From: an uncultured Oscillospiraceae bacterium
Lineage (GTDB): Bacteria > Bacillota > Clostridia > Oscillospirales > Oscillospiraceae
NCBI GenBank assembly: GCA_910578505.1
Contig: CAJTPV010000076.1
Location: 1-5,705, forward strand
Direction of reading: 5' to 3'
Length of the DNA: 5,705 nucleotides
The notes beneath the pieces were generated by a model that worked only from the letters and a program-made list of their open reading frames with translations, was not told the origin of the DNA and did no database searches. This document shows positions 1-5,638 of this stretch, piece after piece (within the stretch, counting starts at the first letter, position 1; each line of letters starts with the position of its first letter). The translations under genes were made by a program, and so were the position numbers.

Positions 1-1
1 G

Positions 2-1504
2 TTCTTTCTCTACCCCAACATGGAGTACGCCTGCGCCAGCGGGATGAGCTTCCTGGCCCTTGATACAAAAGGGGATTTGGCCCGGAACTATGGCGCTGTG
101 GCCTTGCAGCACTACGGCTACAAGGTGGCGGTGATCGACCTGCGCAATCCTACCAGGTCAGACGGGTACAACCTCCTCACGCTCATCAACCGCTACATGG
201 ACATCTGCCGGGAGCAGCCGTCCAATCTGGCGGCGAGAGCCAAGGCGGAGAAGTACGCAAAAATATTAGCGAAAACCATTATAAACCCAGAAGGTGATGC
301 CGGTAATTATGGGCAGAACCAGTTCTTTTACGATTCTGCTGAGGGACTGCTCACAGCAGTCGTTCTCCTGCTGGCGGAGTATCTGCCGCCCACGGAGGAG
401 GCTCCCCAGGAGCGGCGGCACATCGTCAGCGTGTTCAAGCTGGTGCAGGATCTGCTGGCGCCCAGCAAGACCGCCAAGGGCAAGAACGGCTTTCAGGTCA
501 TGATGGACACACTCCCCGACACGCACAAGGCCCGGTGGTTCGCCGGAGCCGCTCTCAACTCGGCGGAACAGGCCATGGCCTCGGTCATGTCCACGGTGCT
601 GTCCAGGCTGAACGCCTTCCTGGACTCCGAGCTGGAGCAGGTGCTGTGCTTCGACAGTGCCATTGACGCGGAAGCCTTTGCCTCCCAGAAGTCCGCCATC
701 TTCCTCGTTCTGCCGGAAGAAGACCCCAGCAAGAACTTCATGGCCGGCCTGATGATCCAGACGCTGTCCCGTGAGCTGTTCTCTGTGGCGGACGAGAACG
801 GCGGCAAGCTGCCCAACCGGGTGGTGCTGTTCTGCGATGAGCTGGGCACCATGCCCGCCTTCGACATCCTGCCCCTGTTCAGCGCCGGCCGCTCCCGCAA
901 GCTGACCCTGGTGCCGATCATCCAGAGCCTCGCCCAGTTGGAGAAGAACTACGGCAAGGAGGGCGCGGAGATCATAGTCGACAATACGCAGGATACTATC
1001 TTCGGCGGCTTCGCCCCCAACTCCCAGACCGCCGAGGTATTGTCCAAGGCCCTGGGCAGCCGCACCGTCATGAGCGGTTCGGTGAGCAAGGGCGGCGGGA
1101 AAGACAGCGCCAGCCGCTCCCTCCAGATGATGGAGCGGCCTCTCATGACGCCGGATGAGCTGAAGTCTATTCCAAAAGGGCAGTTTGTGGTTATGAAGAC
1201 GGGGACGCACCCCATGCAGACACGGCTCAGGCTCTTCCTGGACTGGGGCATCTCCTTCGGTGATCCGTATCTGCTGCCGGAGCGGGCCGCACGTACCGTG
1301 GCCTATGCCAATAAGCAGGAACTGGAGCAGGCGATCTTCCGCTGTCACCACGCACAGCAGACGGAGAGCGATACCCCTCCCGCTCCCCCGGTTCCTCCGA
1401 AAACTACAGCCGCCAGAGGCGGCGCGTCCTACGCTCAGGCCAGACGCACCAGGCGGGAGCCGCCTCCCCCTGTGGTTGTCCGCACAGATGGGGGGCAGGA
1501 GTAG
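2..1504 (+). CDS. VirD4/TraG-type conjugative coupling ATPase, 5'-truncated by the window edge
   Basis: Coupling proteins of this family are membrane-bound hexameric ATPases that bring the relaxase-DNA complex to the type IV secretion channel. The frame is open from base 2, so the ATG at 20 is internal; about 500 codons are present. Numbering from that ATG, residues 14-20 (LDTKGDL) match the segment that follows Walker A in VirD4/TraG proteins, so the membrane anchor and Walker A lie upstream of the window. The Walker B is VVLFCDELG, with Asp273-Glu274 at bases 836-841. It is followed by a conserved TraG-like stretch ending IIQSLAQLEKNYG. The C-terminus is rich in Pro and Arg and probably disordered. 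The overall form resembles the clostridial CD1115-type VirD4. The ORF is intact in the window and GC-rich. The next gene starts 3 bp after its stop, which suggests co-transcription. Confidence 0.93.
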   Translation, partial: FFLYPNMEYACASGMSFLALDTKGDLARNYGAVALQHYGYKVAVIDLRNPTRSDGYNLLTLINRYMDICREQPSNLAARAKAEKYAKILAKTIINPEGDAGNYGQNQFFYDSAEGLLTAVVLLLAEYLPPTEEAPQERRHIVSVFKLVQDLLAPSKTAKGKNGFQVMMDTLPDTHKARWFAGAALNSAEQAMASVMSTVLSRLNAFLDSELEQVLCFDSAIDAEAFASQKSAIFLVLPEEDPSKNFMAGLMIQTLSRELFSVADENGGKLPNRVVLFCDELGTMPAFDILPLFSAGRSRKLTLVPIIQSLAQLEKNYGKEGAEIIVDNTQDTIFGGFAPNSQTAEVLSKALGSRTVMSGSVSKGGGKDSASRSLQMMERPLMTPDELKSIPKGQFVVMKTGTHPMQTRLRLFLDWGISFGDPYLLPERAARTVAYANKQELEQAIFRCHHAQQTESDTPPAPPVPPKTTAARGGASYAQARRTRREPPPPVVVRTDGGQE

Positions 1505-1507
1505 CCT

Positions 1508-1762
1508 ATGGGATACTTTGAGAAGATCTATCAGTCCGATCTCAACCACCGGGCCAGGGCTGTGTATATGTACCTGAAGGACCACGCCGACAGCGAGGGT
1601 AAGTGCTGGCCGGGGATACGCACGATCTCCGCCGAGTTGCGGATGTCCCGCTCCACCGTCAAGCGGGCCTTGGATGATCTGTGCAGGGCGGAGCTGATCT
1701 CCAAGGAGCGGCGCTTTCGGGAGAACGGGAGCCTCAGCTCAAATTTATACCGGCTGAAGTAG
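1508..1762 (+). CDS. Small helix-turn-helix protein (HTH_36-like)
   Basis: This 84-residue protein is almost entirely a winged helix-turn-helix domain. Residues about 12-35 (ARAVYMYLKDHAD then GKCWPG) form the first helix and turn. ISAELRMSRSTVKRALDDL is the HTH proper, with the recognition helix at SRSTVKRAL, and the C-terminal ISKERRFRENGSLSSNLYRL is the wing. The pattern matches HTH_36-type domains found in phage and ICE replication or regulatory proteins. An AGGAG at 1497-1501, six bases before the ATG, fixes the start and lies across the end of the VirD4 gene. A gene of this kind directly after virD4 is usual in clostridial ICEs, where its role is not established; DNA-binding regulation of transfer genes is an inference. 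A strong hairpin follows 15 bp after the stop. Confidence 0.85.
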   Translation: MGYFEKIYQSDLNHRARAVYMYLKDHADSEGKCWPGIRTISAELRMSRSTVKRALDDLCRAELISKERRFRENGSLSSNLYRLK

Positions 1763-1777
1763 TGCGAAAAAATATAA

Positions 1778-1815
1778 GTTCTCCGCCAGGGGGTCATTGC
1801 GCCCTGGCGGAGAAC
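1778..1815. terminator. Perfect 14-bp-stem hairpin, probable intrinsic terminator
   Basis: The arms GTTCTCCGCCAGGG (1778-1791) and CCCTGGCGGAGAAC (1802-1815) are perfect reverse complements around a 10-base loop. On the plus strand no T-run follows. On the minus strand the stem is followed by TTATATTTTTT (complement of 1767-1777), so the best-formed rho-independent terminator would stop leftward transcription coming towards the transfer genes. It could also slow rightward transcripts leaving the HTH gene. A recombination or protein-binding role is possible. Confidence 0.6.
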
Positions 1816-1831
1816 CGAGGGTAGGTTCACC

Positions 1832-1885
1832 ATGAACCAACCAGAAGGGCCCACTCTAAGGGAGAGTTTAGAACAGAGAAAATGA
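1832..1885 (+). CDS. Possible 17-residue ORF or truncated 5' end of a transfer gene
   Basis: An ATG at 1832 opens 17 codons (MNQPEGPTLRESLEQRK) ending in TGA at 1883-1885. A modest purine-rich leader (GAGGGTAGG, 1816-1824) precedes it at a workable distance, just after the hairpin. The peptide is hydrophilic and has no recognisable domain. It could be a short real peptide, or the first codons of a transfer-module gene cut off by a rearrangement, since a larger gene would be expected here in related elements. The evidence is weak: reading frame and leader only. Confidence 0.25.
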   Translation: MNQPEGPTLRESLEQRK

Positions 1886-2200
1886 CAAACACGCTCTAAC
1901 GGTCGTTAGGATAGACACTGCTCTGACAGAAAGCCGAGCAAAGCCGACAGGGAGTGGCAGAACTGAAAGCCGTACATACCCCAAAATCCCGTAGCCATGA
2001 AATCACCTCCTATGGGGCGATTTTACGGCATCAGGCCATGTTGCTGCTACCAACTATTCCGCAACTATGGGTTGCAAGCTGTGTTTTAGCCGGTTTTCAC
2101 AACAAAATTGTCTCTCCAATTCCTTCACGATTTGCATCTTGTTCCTGCCGACAGTAGTCAGATGATCCAACGGCAAAATTGAGAACCAAGGCTCCTTCTA
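1886..2200. other. Non-coding or degraded stretch between transfer and cargo modules
   Basis: No confident full-length gene lies here. Small structures visible are: a palindrome CTAACG-GT-CGTTAG (1896-1909); AAAGCCGA repeated at 1930-1937 and 1940-1947, with AAAGCCG again at 1966-1972; CAACTAT twice (2051-2057 and 2062-2068); and GCAAC-TATGG-GTTGC (2061-2075). On the minus strand, 2197-2057 is an open frame of 47 codons with protein-like composition (for example LTTVGRNKMQIVKELERQF). It lacks a credible start and directly follows the two stop codons at the end of the 99-residue gene, so it may be a gene remnant. A plus-strand frame at 1954-2157 looks like its shadow. Confidence 0.45.
1906..1998 (-). 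CDS. Possible 30-residue small protein with a strong ribosome binding site
   Basis: On the minus strand an ATG at 1998 is preceded by AGGAGGTGA (complement of 2003-2011), a near-perfect anti-16S match seven bases from the start counted from AGGAGG. The frame encodes MATGFWGMYGFQFCHSLSAL continuing LGFLSEQCLS and stops at TAA (1906-1908). The peptide is hydrophobic and aromatic with two Cys, compatible with a small membrane peptide, a leader peptide or a decayed gene start. The ribosome binding site is better than those of several clear genes here, which is the main reason to list it. I do not recognise the sequence, and no convincing promoter was found. The terminator-like hairpin at 1778-1815 lies downstream in the correct orientation. 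Confidence 0.4.
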   Translation of the reverse strand: MATGFWGMYGFQFCHSLSALLGFLSEQCLS

Positions 2201-2500
2201 TCACCGAGGCATTTTAGGCGGTTGTGTTCCCTCCGGAACAATATACCCTTCACGACACATTTCCTTTACGGATATGAGGTCACTTTCCTTCCAGAAATGT
2301 CCCGTTTCTGCAAGGCATTTATTTTGATACTTCCAGACTACCTCATTTGCGCGCTCTTCACTTATTTGTACTTGCCTTGCCTCGTCTGGTGTCACTTCAA
2401 TTTCAACAATCCAGGATACGATTTCTCCAGCCATATAGCGGATATAGTACCTATTCTCTCTTTGATGTAATGATAGGCCATTTCCTGCAAATATCTCCAT
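2201..2500 (-). CDS. Hypothetical 99-residue protein downstream of the lipase-like gene
   Basis: The start is placed at the ATG at 2500 because GGAGG (complement of 2506-2510) lies five bases before it. A TTG at 2512 would overlap that site and is rejected. The product is soluble and fairly acidic with no signal peptide or membrane segment. It begins MEIFAGNGLSLHQRENRYYI and has a likely beta-sheet first half (YYIRYMAGEIVSWIVEIEV) followed by a helix (PDEARQVQISEERANEVVW) and a Pro-rich tail. I do not recognise a named family; small proteins of this build are common in Firmicutes accessory loci, including among immunity genes. It lies 21 bp after the lipase-like stop on the same strand, so it is probably the second gene of that operon. 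Confidence 0.8.
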   Translation of the reverse strand: MEIFAGNGLSLHQRENRYYIRYMAGEIVSWIVEIEVTPDEARQVQISEERANEVVWKYQNKCLAETGHFWKESDLISVKEMCREGYIVPEGTQPPKMPR

Positions 2501-2521
2501 GTGTACCTCCAACCATGTACC

Positions 2522-3892
2522 TCAATACCCCCGACGTTTCAAATCCGCCGCCAACCTTACATAGAACTCCCGCACATCGAAGCCCTGGATGTTCTCCCGG
2601 TTCAGGTCCACCACGTCGCCGTGGGAGATGCCCCGCTTCCCCTGGGGCTCCAGGAGAGTGAACCGCTCTCCCCACTTAGCCGACTCCACAGATACCAGCC
2701 CGTCGTTCAGGCCGTCGAAGTGCTTGACGATGGGGTAGGTCATATTCAGCGGGAACTTGCCATGCTGGGCCTTCTTGCAGTAGGACATGACGCTCTCATA
2801 CACCACGCCGGGGGCGTCGGGGGTCGCCTCGTTCCGGCGAAGGCACGCGCTCTCCGTCAGGTCGGTCACCGCCGCCAGGAAGTCCGGGTTGGGATCGCCC
2901 ACCTGTTTCATCGTGGCGTTGTAGGCCGCCGCGATTTTCAGCCGGGCGGCCTGGGGGACCTTGCCCAGCAGGTACTCGGCAAAGATGCAGCCCCGGTGCG
3001 GGGTGTTAATGGTGGTCAGGGTCGCCACATAGGGGGCCATCCCGCAGTGGGCGATAGCGGCCCGGCTGTCCAGCCCGCCCTTGGAGTGGGCGATGATGTT
3101 CACCTTCCCACAGCCGGTTTCCTCCACGATCTGCCGGATGCGTGCCGCCAGTTCCTTCCCGCTGTCCTCCACCGCCGCCGCGGACTGCTGCTGGCCGTAG
3201 TAGACCGTGGCCCCGTTGCGCCTCAGCTCCTTGGGGATGCGGCCCCAGTAGTTGAGGTAGCGGAAGTCCCGGAAGAACACGCCGTGGACCATCAGGAGGG
3301 GATACTTCGTCTTGCAGACCTCGCTCTCCGCCCGAACCGCATCCAGCTCCCACTTCTGGGTCTCAAACTCCACCTCGTCCCCGCAGATGTGGATGATTTT
3401 TACCAGATACCAGACGTTCACCAGGGGAATCCACCCGCACAGAGCCGCGAGAACGCGGTGCTTGATCCCCAGCTGTACCGAAGTGAGGTAGACCCGGATC
3501 ATGCCGTTCCAGAAGACCACGGCCAGCAGGAGCACCGCCAGCAGCAGACCCATCGCGCCCCCAAAGACCGCCCAGCCATCCAAGAAACTATTTTCCGCAA
3601 TATCGGCACGTAGTACGTTCAGCCAGAGAAGCTGGAACAGGACGGTGGCCGTGGCAGTTATGCAGAACAGCCACAGCAGCTCACAGCCCTCCGCCAGCCA
3701 CTGGATGCGTTTGGTGGGGCCGGTCTTCGGAATGGAACGGAGATTGACCCAGAGGAACGCCGCCGCCAGGGGCAGAAACAGCCATCCTGCGCCGGGAATC
3801 AAACTTTTGGCATACAGCAACCAGACCAGTGGCAAGGCGTTCACCGCCGCCGTCAGTAACAGGCAATAGACGATCCGCCTGACATACTTCAT
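2522..3892 (-). CDS. Membrane-anchored alpha/beta hydrolase, lipase/esterase-like
   Basis: This 456-residue protein has an N-terminal membrane part and a C-terminal alpha/beta hydrolase. Likely transmembrane helices are about residues 7-27, 33-50, 70-93, 105-129 and 146-167. The hydrolase begins near residue 196 with PLLMVHG (oxyanion-region His-Gly at 203-204). The nucleophile elbow is AHSKGG with Ser270, the acid is probably Asp397 in NDGLVS, and His424 in ISHGD completes the triad. Spacing and motifs resemble bacterial triacylglycerol lipases, so it probably cleaves an ester in or near the membrane; the substrate is unknown. The start at 3892 is chosen because GGGAGG (3905-3900) is seven bases upstream; the ATG at 3907 overlaps that site. 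A strong promoter lies upstream. The gene is GC-rich, unlike the AT-richer immunity-like genes. It could instead be a lipase-type toxin or effector, but no export domain is visible. Confidence 0.88.
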   Translation of the reverse strand: MKYVRRIVYCLLLTAAVNALPLVWLLYAKSLIPGAGWLFLPLAAAFLWVNLRSIPKTGPTKRIQWLAEGCELLWLFCITATATVLFQLLWLNVLRADIAENSFLDGWAVFGGAMGLLLAVLLLAVVFWNGMIRVYLTSVQLGIKHRVLAALCGWIPLVNVWYLVKIIHICGDEVEFETQKWELDAVRAESEVCKTKYPLLMVHGVFFRDFRYLNYWGRIPKELRRNGATVYYGQQQSAAAVEDSGKELAARIRQIVEETGCGKVNIIAHSKGGLDSRAAIAHCGMAPYVATLTTINTPHRGCIFAEYLLGKVPQAARLKIAAAYNATMKQVGDPNPDFLAAVTDLTESACLRRNEATPDAPGVVYESVMSYCKKAQHGKFPLNMTYPIVKHFDGLNDGLVSVESAKWGERFTLLEPQGKRGISHGDVVDLNRENIQGFDVREFYVRLAADLKRRGY

Positions 3893-3938
3893 AAAGCCGC
3901 CTCCCATTCACAGCGCCCATCGGCACTTTTCTGCATTT

Positions 3939-3967
3939 ATAGTAGACCTTGCCAACGGGGTTGTCAA
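3939..3967 (-). promoter_or_regulatory. Promoter of the lipase-like operon
   Basis: Read on the minus strand, TTGACA (3967-3962, perfect -35) is separated by exactly 17 bases from TACTAT (3944-3939, four of six -10 matches; the overlapping TATAAA one step on is an alternative). The expected start of transcription is near 3931, giving a leader of about 40 bases before the ATG at 3892. This is a standard housekeeping-sigma architecture. Confidence 0.75.
3949..3967. promoter_or_regulatory. Inverted repeat overlapping the -35 box, candidate operator
   Basis: Plus-strand TTGCCAAC (3949-3956) and GTTGTCAA (3960-3967) are inverted copies matching at seven of eight positions around GGG. The right arm contains the whole -35 box of the lipase-like promoter, so a dimeric repressor bound here would block it. 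The inverted repeat is seen in the sequence; the operator role is inferred. Confidence 0.35.
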
Positions 3968-3994
3968 GGTGGGCGGCTCTTTTCAGAAAGCGGA

Positions 3995-4023
3995 TTGAAG
4001 TGGGACAGAAATGATGGTATAAT
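3995..4023 (+). promoter_or_regulatory. Promoter of the immunity/DUF434 gene set
   Basis: TTGAAG (3995-4000, four of six -35 matches), a 17-base spacer and a perfect TATAAT (4018-4023) form a strong sigma-A-type promoter. Transcription should start near 4030, about 30 bases before the ATG at 4061. Because this promoter occupies the TTG at 3995, that codon cannot sensibly be the start of the downstream gene. It is divergent from the lipase-like promoter, with the two -35 boxes 27 bp apart. Confidence 0.8.
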
Positions 4024-4060
4024 CAAGGCAATAAACATGATTTTTGGAGGAGGGTTTTTT

Positions 4061-4447
4061 ATGGAGCAGGAAGGTTTTGTATCTGTATGGGCGGGCGTAT
4101 TTGAGACAGATCAAGCATTAAAAGAGTATTTTGACGATATAGCAGGGCGTGACATTTCTCCTTTTAGCTTGGATTTTTTCGATGGCTGTGACATCTATCC
4201 TTTTGACATAGATTTTTCGGAGCGAAGCGTGCATGAATTTACAACAGACCCAGAAGTGTTGGTCTGCCATTATTCCGAAGGCACAGCGATAGGCCCGGAA
4301 TTGAAAAAGCTATTTCCGCAGGGTTTGGAACAACCCTGCAACACGGCAATTTTGGTCTACAACTACAGGTATGACCCAGAGGAAAGCGGCTTCAATCCGA
4401 ATGCGCCAGTGACTTTTTTGGGCGCTGTTCCATGTGACTTGGATTAA
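4061..4447 (+). CDS. Imm22-type immunity protein
   Basis: This 128-residue acidic cytoplasmic protein resembles the Imm22 (DUF4284) family. Those proteins are attributed to neutralising toxins of polymorphic toxin systems by binding them in the cell. The family signature is visible: an early FVSVWAGVF (residues 6-14), then a helix ALKEYFDD, followed by the aromatic and acidic SPFSLDFFDGCDIYPFDIDF. The C-terminal half contains a strand-rich AILVYNYRYD. The start is fixed by GGAGGAGGG (4046-4054), six bases before the ATG and just after a strong promoter. It is AT-richer than the lipase-like and DUF434 genes, consistent with separate acquisition. No cognate toxin is in the window. The next gene begins 14 bp after the stop, so the two are probably one transcript. 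Confidence 0.8.
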   Translation: MEQEGFVSVWAGVFETDQALKEYFDDIAGRDISPFSLDFFDGCDIYPFDIDFSERSVHEFTTDPEVLVCHYSEGTAIGPELKKLFPQGLEQPCNTAILVYNYRYDPEESGFNPNAPVTFLGAVPCDLD

Positions 4448-4550
4448 GGACTGAAACCACCATGGAAACTGTCAAACGCGGCTATGTGCCGAAAGATACC
4501 ACCGAATTTGGCTCCAAAGCTGTGCCCAAGCTGAACGCCGCCCTGGAGCT
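4446..4550 (+). repeat. Direct repeat, copy 1 (5' end of the DUF434 gene)
   Basis: This copy matches 4891-4998 at a constant offset of 445 up to base 4542, with about 14 mismatches in 97 positions. After that, a 3-base gap (an extra GCC in copy 2) precedes the shared GGAGCT. Bases 4463-4500 are identical in both copies (38 bp). The repeat starts at the last two bases of the Imm22 stop codon and covers the leader AAGGACTGA and the first about 30 codons. Confidence 0.9.
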
Positions 4551-4869
4551 ATCTATAAAAAGTATCTGGTTCGAGTTTTTAGAGTCTCAAGATTCAATAG
4601 ACCGTTTCGACAGCAATTCGGATGTCGTTTTTGAGTTGAACGATGGAAGCAAATGGGGGGCTACCTTTTTCACCTACCAGAACATTGAAACGCTGAGAAA
4701 GAAAAATCAGCAATCTGGCGAATGCCTAAATGGTTCTTACTTTTGTGCAGAGGCAATGATCCTGGTATCTGAAATGTCGGAAGAAGTTATAGGTGCTGTT
4801 CTCCAAGAGATGTTATCATCAGGTGAGATTGAAATGTATTGCCATAGGCTCCATGAAACAAATTGCTAA
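4462..4869 (+). CDS. Chimeric protein: DUF434 N-terminus fused to an immunity-like domain
   Basis: Residues 1-30 of this 135-residue protein (METVKRGYVPKDTTEF onward to LNAALEL) are a diverged copy of the DUF434 protein N-terminus encoded 445 bp downstream. From about residue 31 the sequence changes to an unrelated domain: KSIWFEFLES, a RFDSNSDVVFELNDGSKW strand pair, then FFTYQNIETLRKKN, SGECLNGSYFCAEAMILVSE and a final helix. This part reads like a complete small Firmicutes protein that would normally begin near residue 31, and its build and neighbours suggest an immunity protein; I cannot name the family. The ATG at 4462 aligns with the GTG of the downstream gene, and the leader AAGGACTGA is shared. 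The fused segment is AT-richer than the repeat. The N-terminal extension may simply provide a translation start. Whether it folds or is functional is unknown. Confidence 0.75.
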   Translation: METVKRGYVPKDTTEFGSKAVPKLNAALELSIKSIWFEFLESQDSIDRFDSNSDVVFELNDGSKWGATFFTYQNIETLRKKNQQSGECLNGSYFCAEAMILVSEMSEEVIGAVLQEMLSSGEIEMYCHRLHETNC

Positions 4870-4890
4870 AATAGACCTAACATTTGTATA

Positions 4891-4998
4891 AAGGACTGAG
4901 GCAATCGTGGAAACTGTCAAACGCGGCTATGTGCCGAAAGATACCGTCGAATTTGGCCCCAAGGCCGCAGACAAGCTGAACGCCGCCGCCCAGGAGCT
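4891..4998 (+). repeat. Direct repeat, copy 2 (authentic DUF434 5' end)
   Basis: This is the partner of 4446-4550. Here the coding sequence continues into the full DUF434 protein, so this copy is taken as the parental type. Substitutions relative to copy 1 cluster in the leader (4900-4907) and at 4963-4975, leaving a long identical core between them. Divergence of about 14% argues against a very recent tandem duplication. Confidence 0.9.
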
Positions 4999-5638
4999 GG
5001 CGTTCCTGCTGGACCGGGGCTACGATACCAAATCCGCCTCCACCTTCGTAGGCAACCACCACCTGCTCTCGGAGCGCCAGCGGCTGGCCCTGGCCCGGAT
5101 CACCTCCCCCCGCGCCGCCCTGACCGAGCGGAAGCGGCTCCGGGAGGCACCGGAGGTCCTGGTGCTGGACGGCTTCAACACCATCATCACCCTGGAGGTG
5201 GCCCTGTCCGGCTCCCTGCTTCTGGAGGGGATGGACGGCACCATCCGCGACCTGGCCGGACTGCGGGGGAGCTACCGCATCGTGGATAAGACGGTGCGGG
5301 CCGTGGAGCTTCTGATGGCCCGGCTGGAGGCCCTGGGGGTCAAGGAGGCCCTGTTCTATCTGGATCAGCAGGTGTCCAACTCCGGACGCCTCCGGGCGCT
5401 GCTGCTGGACAAGGCGGAGTACCGCCCGGTCCAGGTCCAGGTGGAGCTGCACCCCAGCGTGGACGGCGTTCTCTCCCGCCTGGAGAACGTGGTCACCACT
5501 GACGCCATTATTTTGGACAAATGCGGAAGCTGGTATAATCTGAACCGGGGGATCATCGAGGAGGCTATTCCAGAGGCGTGGGTCATACAACTGGATGGAC
5601 CGTCTATATCAGCAGAGTTGAAGGAGAGGCCGTTATGA
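4907..5638 (+). CDS. DUF434 domain protein (COG2454-like), possible PIN/NYN-like nuclease part
   Basis: This 243-residue protein has an N-terminal DUF434 region (residues 6-64) with the typical RGYVPKD, LLDRGYDTKSASTFVGNH and LSERQRLALAR segments. The rest resembles DUF5616-type sequences that accompany it. The second half shows conserved-looking acids: LVLDGFN (Asp88), GMDGTIRD (Asp110), FYLDQQVSNSG (Asp153) and TTDAIILDK (Asp199, Asp204). An early DGFN and late acidic TTDA recall PIN/NYN metal-dependent nucleases, but that is inference. The function of the family is not established. The start is GTG at 4907, supported by alignment of the repeat copies and by the RGYVPKD segment at residues 6-12. 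A weak TATAAA at 4887-4892 could give it its own promoter. It follows the chimeric gene by 37 bp and overlaps the next gene by four bases. Confidence 0.85.
   Translation: METVKRGYVPKDTVEFGPKAADKLNAAAQELAFLLDRGYDTKSASTFVGNHHLLSERQRLALARITSPRAALTERKRLREAPEVLVLDGFNTIITLEVALSGSLLLEGMDGTIRDLAGLRGSYRIVDKTVRAVELLMARLEALGVKEALFYLDQQVSNSGRLRALLLDKAEYRPVQVQVELHPSVDGVLSRLENVVTTDAIILDKCGSWYNLNRGIIEEAIPEAWVIQLDGPSISAELKERPL

Noticed and set aside
266..1585. Long minus-strand open frame (439 codons) opposite the VirD4 gene
   Set aside because: Low-complexity translation rich in Gly, Leu, Arg and His without domains; it is the antisense shadow of a clear VirD4 coding frame in GC-rich DNA.
1981..2035. AAAATC/GATTTT inverted segments around the 30-codon ORF start, considered as a riboswitch or terminator
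   Set aside because: Only six bases pair cleanly and the interior does not fold convincingly; no T-run follows.
1954..2157. Plus-strand 67-codon frame starting at GTG
   Set aside because: It overlaps the minus-strand small ORF and its ribosome binding site, has no good leader of its own, and its Ser/Cys-rich end looks non-coding.
2501..3613. Plus-strand open frame (370 codons) opposite the lipase-like gene
   Set aside because: The complementary frame carries a complete catalytic triad, membrane helices, a ribosome binding site and a promoter; this frame has none of these and is biased in composition.
3995..4060. Upstream TTG start for the Imm22-type gene
   Set aside because: It coincides with the -35 box of the promoter; the ATG at 4061 has an ideal ribosome binding site and begins the family-like sequence.
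4863..4892. Internal promoter before the DUF434 gene (TTGCTA, 18 bases, TATAAA)
   Set aside because: The -35 is weak and the spacer is suboptimal; mentioned only as a possibility in the gene entry.
4877..5590. Minus-strand open frame (237 codons) opposite the DUF434 gene
   Set aside because: Gln/Gly/Leu-rich antisense shadow without family motifs; the plus frame matches DUF434.
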